Shown: piece by piece, positions 26,828-35,614 of the stretch | How the letters are laid out: each line of letters opens with the position of its first letter | How positions within the stretch are numbered: the stretch's first letter is position 1 | Origin: Peptoniphilus stercorisuis | Lineage (GTDB): Bacteria; Bacillota; Clostridia; Tissierellales; Peptoniphilaceae | Direction of reading: 5' to 3' | Length of the DNA stretch: 64,000 nt | Assembly: GCF_017874395.1 (NCBI RefSeq) | Contig: NZ_JAGGLJ010000004.1 | Coordinates: forward strand, 1 to 64,000 | Program-made: the position numbers and the translations under genes | The notes under the pieces: generated by a model | Database searches by the model: none | What the model was told of the DNA's origin: nothing | Seen by the model: only the letters and a program-made list of their open reading frames with translations

Positions 26828-28489
26828 TTATTTTAGTAGCATTTCCCTAGCTGCTTTTAATGCTGTTTCTGTAATGTCATAGCCACCAATTAGCCTTGCA
26901 AGTTCTTCAACTTTTCTATTTTCATTTAGCTTTTCAATATTAGATGTTGTATGATTTTCTTTTTCTTCTTTCTCAATTAAATAATGTGCATCTGCTAAAG
27001 ATACTATTTGAGGAAGATGGGATATTGCTATTATTTGTCTATCTTCAGATAGTTTTTTTATTTTGTTGCCAACAATTTGAGCAGTTTTTCCACTAATTCC
27101 TGTGTCAATTTCGTCAAATATAAGTGTTGGTATATTGTCTTTTTTTGCTATAATACTTTTAAAACCTAACATTATCCTACTCATCTCTCCACCTGAGGCA
27201 GTTTTTGATAATGGTTTAAAATCTTCTCCTAAGTTTGTAGATATCATAAATTCTATATGATCTATTCCATCAACTGAAAGATTTTTTTCTTTTATTTCAA
27301 CTTTAAATCTAGCATTTTCTATATTTAACTCTCTAAGTTCATTTTTTACATTTTCCTCTAGATAATCAGATATTTCTCTTCTTTGCTTTTGAATTTTTAT
27401 AGCTAAATCTAAAGATTCTTTTCTATTTATATTTATTTTGTCTTCTAATTTTTTAAGTTCTTGATCAAAATTTTCTAAAAAATTTAATCTATCTTTTATT
27501 TGTAGTAGATATTTTTCAATATCATTAATTGTATTTCCGTATTTTTTCTTTAAATTATTTATTGTATTTACTCTATTTTCTAAAAAAGATAATTTTTCTT
27601 CATTATAATCTAGACTATTTATATAGTGCTCAATATTAGATAAAATTGAACTTATAGAATATCTAATATTTTCTAATTCTTCATAATCACTTTTTAAAGT
27701 ATCATCATATTTTATAGACATAGAAATATTAGAAATAACATTGTCTAAAGCATCTTCTATATTAAATGAATCATAATTACTTCTCATAAGTTCTATAGAT
27801 TCATATAAATCTTTTGAAATTGATGAAATATTTAATAATTTTTTATATTCTCTTTCAGTTTCACTATCATCTTCTTCAGTAAGAGATGCATTTTCAATTT
27901 CTTCTATTTGATACTTTAATAAATCAATTTCTCTTTCTTTATCTTTTTCATGAAGAGACTTTTCATCATATTCCTTCTCTAGCTTATGTAAACAATCAAT
28001 TGATTCTTTTAATTTTTCTAAATTATTCAAATGATTTTTATCACCAAAGCTATCTATTAAATCCTTTTGATTATTTGAATTCATTAAAGATACATTTTCA
28101 TGTTGTGCAAATACATCTATTAATTTATTAGTTATTTTAGAAAGAGTATTTGTTGTAATAGTTCTTCCATTTATTTTAGTAATACTAGGTCTATCTTTTT
28201 TTATTTCCTTAGATATTACTATTAACTCCTCTAAAACAAGTCCATATTCCTTTAAAATATCTGCAAACTCATTATTATAATTACTAAATACAGCTTCAAT
28301 ATATGCATAATCTTTTCCAGTTTTAATTATATCTTTACTAGCTCTTTGACCAAGCACAATTGATAAAGCATCTATAATTATAGATTTACCAGAACCTGTT
28401 TCTCCAGTAATTACATTTAAGCCCTTTTCAAAATCTACCTTTAAATCTTCAATAATTGCAAAATTTTTAATATTTAACTCTAGTAACAT
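26828..28489 (-). CDS. recN: DNA repair protein RecN
   Basis: A 553-residue SMC-like ATPase for double-strand break repair. Walker A is GETGSGKS (near residue 30), coiled coils fill about 150-370, and the C-terminal part has KTASGGEMSRIMLG (signature), LIFDEIDTGISG (Walker B) and ISHLPQIVSLAD. It lies 4 bases after tlyA, a common pairing in Firmicutes. Confidence 0.95.
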   Translation of the reverse strand: MLLELNIKNFAIIEDLKVDFEKGLNVITGETGSGKSIIIDALSIVLGQRASKDIIKTGKDYAYIEAVFSNYNNEFADILKEYGLVLEELIVISKEIKKDRPSITKINGRTITTNTLSKITNKLIDVFAQHENVSLMNSNNQKDLIDSFGDKNHLNNLEKLKESIDCLHKLEKEYDEKSLHEKDKEREIDLLKYQIEEIENASLTEEDDSETEREYKKLLNISSISKDLYESIELMRSNYDSFNIEDALDNVISNISMSIKYDDTLKSDYEELENIRYSISSILSNIEHYINSLDYNEEKLSFLENRVNTINNLKKKYGNTINDIEKYLLQIKDRLNFLENFDQELKKLEDKININRKESLDLAIKIQKQRREISDYLEENVKNELRELNIENARFKVEIKEKNLSVDGIDHIEFMISTNLGEDFKPLSKTASGGEMSRIMLGFKSIIAKKDNIPTLIFDEIDTGISGKTAQIVGNKIKKLSEDRQIIAISHLPQIVSLADAHYLIEKEEKENHTTSNIEKLNENRKVEELARLIGGYDITETALKAAREMLLK

Positions 28490-28493
28490 TTAA

Positions 28494-29294
28494 TCACCTG
28501 TTTTTCATTTCTTGAGAATCTTCAATTACCTTATTTATGTCATAGGGTAAATTTTCTTCCTTTGAATTTTCAAGTAGTATTAAAAACTCTATATTTCCAG
28601 TTGCCCCTGTTATTGGTGAGAAAGTAAGCCCTAATATTCTAAGCTCTAATTCACGGGATAAATCAATTATTTTTTCTATGACTTCTCTATGAACATTTGT
28701 ATCTCTTACAATTCCCTTTTTGCCAACTTTTTCTTTTCCTGCTTCAAATTGCGGCTTTATTAAAGCAACTATTTTTCCATTTTCTTTAATAAGTTCCTTT
28801 GCCTTTGGAAGTACTAGGCTTAAAGATATAAAAGAAACATCTATGGAAATAAAATCAATTTTATCTTCTATGATTGAAGTGTCGAAATTTCTAATATTAG
28901 TTCTTTCCATTGAAACAACTTTTTCATGAACTCTTAAAGAATAATCTAACTGATTATATCCTACATCTATTGCATATACCTTTTGTGCTCCATTTAATAA
29001 CATACAATGAGTAAATCCTCCAGTAGAAGCTCCAATGTCTGCACAAATTTTATCTTTTAAGTCTAAACCATAAAGTTCTATTGCCTTTTCTAATTTATAC
29101 CCACCACGACTTACATATTTTAAAGAATTATCCTTAACAGTTAAGTTTACATCTTCTTTTAAAAGCTCACCTGGTTTTTCTACTCTTTGAGTTCCAATAA
29201 AGACACTGCCACTCATTATAAGTCTTTTTGCTTTTTCTCTAGAGCTTACAAGATTTTTTTTAACTAGTAATTGATCTGCTCTAACTTTATTCAT
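28494..29294 (-). CDS. tlyA: TlyA family rRNA (cytidine-2'-O)-methyltransferase/hemolysin A
   Basis: A 266-residue protein with an N-terminal S4 RNA-binding domain (RADQLLVKKNLVSSREKAKRLIMSGSVFI) and a FtsJ-like methyltransferase domain with CADIGASTGGFTHCMLLNGA (SAM motif I) and IALIKPQFEAGKE. Homologues methylate 16S and/or 23S rRNA and influence capreomycin susceptibility. It lies 1 base after ispA. Confidence 0.92.
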   Translation of the reverse strand: MNKVRADQLLVKKNLVSSREKAKRLIMSGSVFIGTQRVEKPGELLKEDVNLTVKDNSLKYVSRGGYKLEKAIELYGLDLKDKICADIGASTGGFTHCMLLNGAQKVYAIDVGYNQLDYSLRVHEKVVSMERTNIRNFDTSIIEDKIDFISIDVSFISLSLVLPKAKELIKENGKIVALIKPQFEAGKEKVGKKGIVRDTNVHREVIEKIIDLSRELELRILGLTFSPITGATGNIEFLILLENSKEENLPYDINKVIEDSQEMKNR

Positions 29295-29295
29295 C

Positions 29296-30156
29296 TTAAT
29301 TTCCCCTATTCATAAGTAGCCAAGCTAATTTTTTTATTTCTGTTGTGTCATAATCACTAAGAGAATCTAATTCATTTTGAGCTCTATTAGTTAAAGATTC
29401 TATTCTATTTTCTAATTCTTCAACAGTTTTAAATTTAAGCATTGTATTTCTATCTTCTTCTAAATCCTCTTCTTTATCTAAAATATCATCTCTAATTTGA
29501 TATGCTATTCCTATACAATTTGAGAATTCTTCTAATATAGCTATCTCATCATCACTTGCACCTGCAACTATTGCAGAAGCTACTATTGAAGCTCTAATAA
29601 GTGCTGCTGTTTTAAGTTTATACATAGACTCACAAATATCTAAATTCATATCATTTGTATAAACCATATCTATTACTTGTCCACCAATCATTCCATGAAC
29701 TCCTGAACATGTGAAAATATATTTTAAAGCCCGAGCTCCTCTTTTCATATCTTCAATATCAGTATAATTTTCAAGTTCTCTTGCTATTACTTCAGTTGCC
29801 ATATTTAAAAGTCCATCACCTGCAAGAATTGCAATAGCTTCAGAATATACTTTATGATTTGTAGGTTTTCCTCGTCTTATATCATCATTATCCATTGCTG
29901 GAAGATCATCATGTATTAATGAGTAAGTGTGTATTAATTCTACAGCAGAAGCATAGGGAAGTACTTTTTCATAGTCTTCAGTTTTACCTATTGACATATA
30001 AGATAATATACCAAGTAATGGTCTAATTCTTTTTCCACCTGAAGAAAGAGAATATCTCATTGATTCATAGACTTTTTTTTGATATTCATCTGCTGCTGTG
30101 AAATTTTTATAAATGTAGTTATCTATTGCTGAAATAATATCATTGTAATTATCCAT
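29296..30156 (-). CDS. ispA: Polyprenyl (farnesyl) diphosphate synthase
   Basis: A 286-residue all-helical prenyltransferase. The first Asp-rich motif is DDLPAMDND (about residues 88-96) and the second is DDILD. It condenses IPP with allylic diphosphates, downstream of the IspH encoded in this window. It overlaps xseB by 8 bases. Farnesyl versus geranylgeranyl product is inferred from the xseB-ispA gene order. Confidence 0.92.
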   Translation of the reverse strand: MDNYNDIISAIDNYIYKNFTAADEYQKKVYESMRYSLSSGGKRIRPLLGILSYMSIGKTEDYEKVLPYASAVELIHTYSLIHDDLPAMDNDDIRRGKPTNHKVYSEAIAILAGDGLLNMATEVIARELENYTDIEDMKRGARALKYIFTCSGVHGMIGGQVIDMVYTNDMNLDICESMYKLKTAALIRASIVASAIVAGASDDEIAILEEFSNCIGIAYQIRDDILDKEEDLEEDRNTMLKFKTVEELENRIESLTNRAQNELDSLSDYDTTEIKKLAWLLMNRGN

Positions 30157-30379
30157 CTAGTTCTCCCTCTAAGAAGTCTTTTTGAACTAATTCTTCATCT
30201 TGTTCAACTAAGACTTTTACTTTTCCTTCATACTCTTTTAAAATATCATTACAATATTTGTAAAGTTTTATACCCTCTTCATACTTTTCAATTGATTCTT
30301 CTAATGAAATATTTTCATCTTCTAAATCACTTATTATATTTTCAAGTTTTTCAAAAGCACTTTCATAGCTTTCACTCAT
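30149..30379 (-). CDS. xseB: Exodeoxyribonuclease VII small subunit
   Basis: A 76-residue helical protein with the XseB signature FEKLENIISDLEDENISLEESIEKYEEG. It binds XseA to form exonuclease VII. It overlaps xseA by 8 bases. Confidence 0.93.
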   Translation of the reverse strand: MSESYESAFEKLENIISDLEDENISLEESIEKYEEGIKLYKYCNDILKEYEGKVKVLVEQDEELVQKDFLEGELDG

Positions 30380-31826
30380 CTGTATCTCTCCTTAAAAAAA
30401 CCTTATTTACTAAGGTTTCAATGTTACCATCTTCAAATATGATTCTTAAATTATCTTTTTCTTTTAATCCCTTTGCCCTTGATACTATATTATTATTTTC
30501 ATCTCTTATTAAGACATTACTTTTAACTGGATTAGTTAAATTTTTTCTAGCAGTAGATAAATTCAATTTCTTAGTATTTAACATATACTTCATATTATTA
30601 TCTAATAAAAACTTTAAATTTTCTAACTGCTCTTTTTCCTTATAAAAATTTTTATAAGGTTTGTTATTCATAAGTCTTTTACCTTGAAATGAAAAATTCA
30701 ATAATTCATATTTATATTTGTTTTCAAAGGCTTTATTTAAATCATAAAAAGTGTTTTTAAGATTATTATTTTCTGATTTAATCTTATTGTAAAAAGATTT
30801 TCTTAAGAGTTTGTCCTTATTTATAAGATCTAATTTATAAGTATTTATAGTTGGTTTATTGTAATCTAAAAGTCTTTTTTGAAGTTTTAATAGTTCTAAA
30901 TTATCTTTTATTTTTTCTTCAAGAAAATTATCTAAAATAAATTTCTTATTATCAAGTAAACTTCTTTTAGTTTCAATTTTTTTACTAACTTTTTGATTCA
31001 TTCTATTAACTGACATATTAAGCGAATTAATAAGTTCACTTTTTTCCATAGTTACAATCTCTGCTGCAGCTGATGGAGTTGGCGCTCTTAAATCACTTAC
31101 AAAATCACTTATTACAAAATCTATTTCATGACCTACTGCAGATATTATTGGTATATTTGATTTATATATCTCTCTTGCAAGTTCTTCATCATTAAATGCA
31201 AATAAATCCTCATATCCTCCTCCGCCTCGTCCAAGAATAATTACATCAACTGGGTTTTCATTAAAATATTTTATACCCATTTTTAATTGCTCAGATGCTT
31301 TATCACCTTGAACATTTGCAGGATAAATAATTATATTAACAGAATTATTTCTTCTTGTTAATACATTTATAATATCTCTTATTGCAGCTCCTGTCTTTGA
31401 TGTTATAACTCCAACAGTTCTAGGAAAATATGGAATTTTCTTCTTATTATCTTCATCAAAAAGCCCTTCTTTAAATAAAGACTCTTTAAGCCTTAGAAAC
31501 TTTTCATGTAAATCTCCAAGTCCCTTTAATTTCATTTCCCTTATATAAATATTTAAAGAAGCATCTCTTTCATATATAGAAACTGTTCCTCTTACAATTA
31601 CCTTATCTCCATCTTGTGGAGAAAAATCTATATTTTTTGTATCCATATAGTAGATTATCCCATTTACTTTTGCCTTTTCATCTTTTAGAGATAAATACAT
31701 ATTTCCATTAGAATGATGTTTAAAATTTGAGATCTCACCTTCTACTTCTATATCACTTAAAATATAGTCCATAGAGAGATATTTCTTTATATATTTATTT
31801 AGTTCTTGAACTTTTATTGCACCCAT
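30372..31826 (-). CDS. xseA: Exodeoxyribonuclease VII large subunit
   Basis: A 484-residue nuclease subunit. The N-terminal OB fold (VEGEISNFKHHSNGNMYLSLKDEKA) is followed by the catalytic region with PRTVGVITSKTGAAIRDI and GRGGGGYEDLFAFNDE, then long coiled coils. ATG at 31826 was chosen for GGTGG about 5 bases upstream; six further codons are open above it. Its upstream gap contains two interlocking inverted repeats. Confidence 0.94.
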   Translation of the reverse strand: MGAIKVQELNKYIKKYLSMDYILSDIEVEGEISNFKHHSNGNMYLSLKDEKAKVNGIIYYMDTKNIDFSPQDGDKVIVRGTVSIYERDASLNIYIREMKLKGLGDLHEKFLRLKESLFKEGLFDEDNKKKIPYFPRTVGVITSKTGAAIRDIINVLTRRNNSVNIIIYPANVQGDKASEQLKMGIKYFNENPVDVIILGRGGGGYEDLFAFNDEELAREIYKSNIPIISAVGHEIDFVISDFVSDLRAPTPSAAAEIVTMEKSELINSLNMSVNRMNQKVSKKIETKRSLLDNKKFILDNFLEEKIKDNLELLKLQKRLLDYNKPTINTYKLDLINKDKLLRKSFYNKIKSENNNLKNTFYDLNKAFENKYKYELLNFSFQGKRLMNNKPYKNFYKEKEQLENLKFLLDNNMKYMLNTKKLNLSTARKNLTNPVKSNVLIRDENNNIVSRAKGLKEKDNLRIIFEDGNIETLVNKVFLRRDTDE

Positions 31827-31842
31827 ATAACCACCATTAAAC

Positions 31843-31887
31843 AAGAACCGAGAGCATGGTTCTTAGTATCGAATCACTATGCTCTCG
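31843..31887 (-). repeat. Interlocking inverted repeats between nusB and xseA
   Basis: In transcript order, a 9-base arm CGAGAGCAT (31879-31887) pairs perfectly with ATGCTCTCG (31849-31857). A second stem, AAGAACC (31858-31864) with GGTTCTT (31843-31849), has its loop formed by the right arm of the first. The two stems would make a pseudoknot or compete. There is no U-tract, so it is not a normal terminator. Confidence 0.7.
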
Positions 31888-32361
31888 TCATTTTTCTAAC
31901 TGTAATGTTCTGTAAATACTTCCTAAAATTCCATTTACAAACTTAGAAGAATTGTTTCCTCCAAAATTTTTAGCTATTTCAACAGCTTCATTAATTGAAA
32001 CTTCCATTGGTATATCTTTTCTAAAAAGAAATTCATATACTGCAACTCTTAAAATTTCCTTATCAACTTTTGATAATCTATTTATTGTCCATCCTTCTAA
32101 ATGATCATCTATTAAAGTATCAATTTTTTCTAAACTTTCAATTAATGTTGGAATATTTTCTTTAATATATTCTATTTCATCAGTTTGAAATAATTCCATA
32201 TCTTCCTGATTTTCTTTAATCTTTTCTTCACCATTATCTTCGATTTCTATATTACCAAAATTCTCAAGAAATATATCTAAATTCTCTAAAGAATAATCAT
32301 TTGTAATATCCATTTGATAAAGAATTTGCATTTGTCCTTCTCTAGCTTTTTTCCTACTCAT
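31888..32361 (-). CDS. nusB: Transcription antitermination factor NusB
   Basis: A 157-residue NusB. It opens with MSRKKAREGQMQILYQMDI, and the core LSKVDKEILRVAVYEFLFRKDIPMEVSINEAVEIAKNFGGNNSSKFVNGILGSI is highly conserved. It joins NusE/NusG in rRNA antitermination. It is longer than average because of an acidic insertion at about residues 25-60. It follows the Gls24 gene by 5 bases. Confidence 0.94.
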   Translation of the reverse strand: MSRKKAREGQMQILYQMDITNDYSLENLDIFLENFGNIEIEDNGEEKIKENQEDMELFQTDEIEYIKENIPTLIESLEKIDTLIDDHLEGWTINRLSKVDKEILRVAVYEFLFRKDIPMEVSINEAVEIAKNFGGNNSSKFVNGILGSIYRTLQLEK

Positions 32362-32366
32362 AAAAA

Positions 32367-32753
32367 TTAAGCCCTAACCTTTTCCTTATCAACCATTGCT
32401 ATTCCACTTACATGAATATTTACTTCTATAACATTTAAACTTGTCATTGTTTCAATTGCTTCTTTTACTTTTTCTTGAACTTCCTTTGAAACACTTACAA
32501 TATTTTTTCCATATTCAACAGTTAAAAATAGATCTATAATAGCTTCATTTTCTCCAACACTAACCTTAACTCCCTTAGCAAGGTTCTTTACTCCAAGCAT
32601 GTCAGTTACGCTTGCTTTAAGTGTTGATTGTAACTCAACAACTCCATCAATACTTTCTGCTGCTACAGCAGCTATTGTTGCAATTACATCATCAGCAATT
32701 TTTACATTTCCTTCGCCTTCTGTTATGGCATCTACTAAATATTTTTCAGACAT
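32367..32753 (-). CDS. Asp23/Gls24 family envelope stress response protein
   Basis: A 128-residue Asp23/Gls24 protein with the hallmark EGNVKIADDVIATIAAVAAESIDGVVEL at the start and VNIHVSGIAMV at the end. Members assemble at the membrane and affect cell-wall stress tolerance; a copy upstream of nusB is common in Clostridia. It is the first gene of the long operon that runs down to 19.8 kb and is preceded by a good promoter. Confidence 0.92.
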   Translation of the reverse strand: MSEKYLVDAITEGEGNVKIADDVIATIAAVAAESIDGVVELQSTLKASVTDMLGVKNLAKGVKVSVGENEAIIDLFLTVEYGKNIVSVSKEVQEKVKEAIETMTSLNVIEVNIHVSGIAMVDKEKVRA

Positions 32754-32776
32754 TTCTACACCTCCGTAGTGTAACT

Positions 32777-32805
32777 ATTATAACAAATTATGCTTTTTTA
32801 TTCAA
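32777..32805 (-). promoter_or_regulatory. Promoter of the Gls24-nusB-xseAB...scpAB operon
   Basis: -35 TTGAAT (32800-32805), 17-base spacer, extended -10 TGTTATAAT with TATAAT at 32777-32782, about 24 bases before the start codon. Confidence 0.8.
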
Positions 32806-32813
32806 TTTTATAA

Positions 32814-32840
32814 AAGAAAAAGCCCCTTTTAAAAGAGGCT
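32814..32840 (-). terminator. Terminator of the efp-CD1247 unit
   Basis: Stem AGCCTCTTTT with AAAAGGGGCT (one G-U pair), followed by UUUUUCUUUU on the minus strand, 8 bases after the acidic protein gene. Confidence 0.85.
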
Positions 32841-32847
32841 AAATCAT

Positions 32848-33195
32848 TTATTCTTCGTCACTATCTTCCTCACAACAGTCACACTCGCCGTCGCAATCAT
32901 CATCTAGGTCATCATAGAAAAGTTCATCTTCAAAATCAAAATCATCATAATCATCGTATAAGTCAAAATCATCATATTCATCTTCATAAACATAATCTTC
33001 TAAAGAAGAAAGATCTTCTTCAATTATATCTACATATTCTTCTAAGTCTTCTTGACTTTCTTTAACTTCATCTACAAGTTCATATATTACATCTATAAGT
33101 CCTAATAAAAGTTTACCTTCCTTAGATTCTTTATCAATTTCGTATCCCTCTGCTAAACCTTGTAAATATGCTATTCTTTTAATTAAATTTTCCAT
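32848..33195 (-). CDS. CD1247 N-terminal domain-type acidic protein
   Basis: A 115-residue protein. Residues 1-55 (LIKRIAYLQGLAEGYEIDKESKEGKLLLGLIDVIYELVDEV) match the small helical domain named after C. difficile CD1247. The rest is a very acidic Asp/Tyr/Phe-rich tail that ends with four cysteines (DCDGECDCCEED). Function unknown; the tail could bind metal. The ATG at 33195 has AGGAGGG 5 bases upstream; the frame continues six codons above it. It lies directly after efp. Confidence 0.8.
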   Translation of the reverse strand: MENLIKRIAYLQGLAEGYEIDKESKEGKLLLGLIDVIYELVDEVKESQEDLEEYVDIIEEDLSSLEDYVYEDEYDDFDLYDDYDDFDFEDELFYDDLDDDCDGECDCCEEDSDEE

Positions 33196-33216
33196 GGTTA
33201 CCCTCCTAATCAAGAA

Positions 33217-33774
33217 TTAAGCTCTAGACATGTATTCTCCAGTTCTAGTATCTATTCTAATAACATCTCCAATATTTATAAATAATGGTACATTTAGTGA
33301 ATATCCAGTTTCAACCTTTGCAGGTTTTGATCCACCTGATGATGTATCTCCCTTTACTCCTGGTTCTGTTTCTGTTACTTCTAATTCAACAAAGTTTTCT
33401 GGTTGAACTTTAAATGGTTTGCCTTGATATAGATTAATCATAGCTGTATCATTTTCTCTAACATAATTAAGAGCTTCTTCTACCATATCTTTTTCCATTG
33501 GAATTTGTTCATATGTTTCATTGTCCATGAAATAGTATAAAGTACCATCATTATATAAGTATTGCATTTCTTTTGTTTCAATAACTACTTTTTCAAATTT
33601 TTCAGATGGGTTGAAAGTAGTATCCTTTATTCCACCAGTAAGTACAGATCTAATTTTAGCTCTTACAAATGCTGCACCTTTACCTGGTTTAACATGTTGA
33701 AAGTCTACAACTTCGTACACATCTCCATCACTTTCAAATGTTAGTCCTTTTCTAAAATCCCCTGCTGTAATCAT
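33217..33774 (-). CDS. efp: Translation elongation factor P
   Basis: A 185-residue EF-P, which relieves ribosome stalling at polyproline. All three domains are present: the KOW-like domain with [10 protein letters not shown] (conserved K32 at the loop tip, the usual site of modification), the OB middle domain and the C-terminal domain ending [12 protein letters not shown]. It has its own promoter just downstream of the pseudopilin operon. Confidence 0.97.
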   Translation of the reverse strand: MITAGDFRKGLTFESDGDVYEVVDFQHVKPGKGAAFVRAKIRSVLTGGIKDTTFNPSEKFEKVVIETKEMQYLYNDGTLYYFMDNETYEQIPMEKDMVEEALNYVRENDTAMINLYQGKPFKVQPENFVELEVTETEPGVKGDTSSGGSKPAKVETGYSLNVPLFINIGDVIRIDTRTGEYMSRA

Positions 33775-33806
33775 TCATTTACCTCCTAATTATTATATCT
33801 TACTTA

Positions 33807-33835
33807 ATTATATCAATATAACAATACTCTATCAA
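33807..33835 (-). promoter_or_regulatory. efp promoter
   Basis: -35 TTGATA (33830-33835), 17-base spacer, -10 TATAAT (33807-33812). It begins 10 bases after the last pseudopilin stop. Confidence 0.8.
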
Positions 33836-33844
33836 GAAAAAATC

Positions 33845-34798
33845 TTATTTATAGTCTCTAGTTGAGATATTAAAAATCTTTGGCTTTATATATAAAGGTA
33901 AATTTCTCTGAAATAGCGAAATATAATAATCATTATATTCAACAATTATATTATTTTCAGAAGAATTAAATAAATTTACAAATAATCCATTTACTTTTAA
34001 ATTATTCTTATCACTTATAATATCCCCTTTTAAATTTACTATTCCATTAACAGTAAAATCAGAAAGAAGAACTAATTCATTTATATTTAATATACCCGTC
34101 ATTTCAACATCATCATCAATAATTAAATCTGAATTATTTTGATTTATTAATATAGCTTCTTGATCTCTAAATCTACAAATTAAATTATTTTCATTATTAT
34201 CTACCCTATAAAGTTCATTTCTATTGCCATTTTTTTTAATATGATATTCTCCAGATTCTAAATCTATGAAAATATTATTCATATTCCAAAGTTCTTCTAA
34301 ATTATTATATCCAGCTCTTAACTTTTCAATCTCCTCAGTTTTAACTGTATAATTATTTAATATACCAGACTTTTCTTTATATATATCATTTATTAAAGTT
34401 CCATAAGCAAAAACATCTTCTTCTATACTCTTATAAGAAACACTAGATCTAATCTTAAAACCATACTTATCAAACTTATTACTTTTACTAATAGATATAT
34501 TATAAAAGTCTAGGTCCTTTAATATATCAAAACTTTTAATTTCTATATTTTTCTCTAAATCATCTCTTTTTCCATAATTTTCAAAAAGATATATAGATGC
34601 ATCATTAAGAGCTTTTTCATCTTCCATTAAAATATTAATTAAAGACTCTGAAAAATATTTAGCCTGTATATAATCTATTTCATTTTCATAAATAAAAGTT
34701 TTTGAACTAGTATTATCTACAATACTAAAAACTATAAATATAATTATAGAAATAATTATTATAGTATTTATATAAGTAAAACCTTTAAATTTTTTCAT
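33845..34798 (-). CDS. GspK-like minor pseudopilin (lacks Glu5)
   Basis: A 317-residue protein with a short basic leader and prepilin-like cleavage region KFKG/FTYINTIIIISIIIFIVFSIV. The glycine and the following Phe fit prepilin peptidase, but position +5 is Asn instead of Glu, as in GspK, the large minor pseudopilin at the tip of type II secretion pseudopili. It is the largest of the four and the last in H-I-J-K order. The C-terminal part (about 235-285) has short repeating strands (LNINELVLLSDFTVNG, then IVNLKGDIISD) like a small beta-solenoid. It overlaps the J-like gene by 4 bases. Homology to GspK is inferred from pattern and order. Confidence 0.65.
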   Translation of the reverse strand: MKKFKGFTYINTIIIISIIIFIVFSIVDNTSSKTFIYENEIDYIQAKYFSESLINILMEDEKALNDASIYLFENYGKRDDLEKNIEIKSFDILKDLDFYNISISKSNKFDKYGFKIRSSVSYKSIEEDVFAYGTLINDIYKEKSGILNNYTVKTEEIEKLRAGYNNLEELWNMNNIFIDLESGEYHIKKNGNRNELYRVDNNENNLICRFRDQEAILINQNNSDLIIDDDVEMTGILNINELVLLSDFTVNGIVNLKGDIISDKNNLKVNGLFVNLFNSSENNIIVEYNDYYISLFQRNLPLYIKPKIFNISTRDYK

Positions 34799-35310
34799 TT
34801 TTTCGTCCTAATTGCAAAAATTCTCTTTACATAATTATCTTCATCTAAAACTATCTCAATCTCAATTATCTCCTCCTTTAAAATACATTTAACTTCTTTA
34901 ATTTCATCTATTAAAATATTATTTCCTGTTTGACCAATTATTTTACTATCCTTTAAATAATCTTTATTTGAATTTTGAGATTTTCTAAACAAATTTTTAT
35001 TTTCAAAAGTATAAAATGTAGCTCTTCTTTTTTCACTATTTAAATTTGTAATAAGACTAAATCCAAGGGAATTTCTATTTGTATTTTTTATAATAAAATC
35101 AGCACTTTCTATATCATCTCTAATATACTCACTTGCCAGATACATTTTATTTAAAGAATCTATTTTATTATTAGAATAATTTAAAGAATCAACACTTATA
35201 TTAAATATAGATAAAAGCAATGATAATATTAATATAGATATTCCAATACTTACTACAAGTTCAATTAATGTAAAGGCCTTTATTTTTAATGATCTTTTTA
35301 AAAACAACAT
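34795..35310 (-). CDS. GspJ-like minor pseudopilin
   Basis: A 171-residue prepilin-like protein. Leader MLFLKRSLKIKA/FTLIELVVSIGISILILSLLLSIF shows the type IV prepilin cleavage motif, with Ala instead of Gly at -1 and Glu at +5. The body has SEYIRDDIESADFI and a C-terminal strand-rich region as in GspJ/PilW proteins. The ATG at 35310 follows AAGG by 8 bases; an upstream TTG has no site. It overlaps the I-like gene by 50 bases. Confidence 0.72.
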   Translation of the reverse strand: MLFLKRSLKIKAFTLIELVVSIGISILILSLLLSIFNISVDSLNYSNNKIDSLNKMYLASEYIRDDIESADFIIKNTNRNSLGFSLITNLNSEKRRATFYTFENKNLFRKSQNSNKDYLKDSKIIGQTGNNILIDEIKEVKCILKEEIIEIEIVLDEDNYVKRIFAIRTKK

Positions 35311-35614
35311 CTTTTCTACCTTTTCTCTTAGTTTTAACTTCAATATATTTTAAATTATTTTCTAAATCTTCAACAATAATATAAGTTTTTAAATCTTTAT
35401 TATTTATAGTTTCATTTTTCATATCACCTTTATGATAAGCTTTTCCTATTGTATCTTCCATTATATTTCTTGTATAATTAATTACATAATGTTCTTTTTC
35501 AACAAACTCATCTTGCTTTAAAGAGGATATAATATTTGGCATTAAAAAAGTAAATACTATAACTATTAAAACAATTGAAAGTAGCGATTCAATTAGAAAG
35601 TATCCTTTTTTCAT
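35261..35614 (-). CDS. GspI/PilV-like minor pseudopilin
   Basis: A 117-residue prepilin-like protein with leader MKKG/YFLIESLLSIVLIVIVFTFLMP: Gly at -1, aromatic at +1 and Glu at +5. Its small size and YFLIESL start fit GspI/PilV. It overlaps the H-like gene by 26 bases; AAAGGTG lies about 10 bases before the ATG. Confidence 0.75.
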   Translation of the reverse strand: MKKGYFLIESLLSIVLIVIVFTFLMPNIISSLKQDEFVEKEHYVINYTRNIMEDTIGKAYHKGDMKNETINNKDLKTYIIVEDLENNLKYIEVKTKRKGRKDVVFKKIIKNKGLYIN

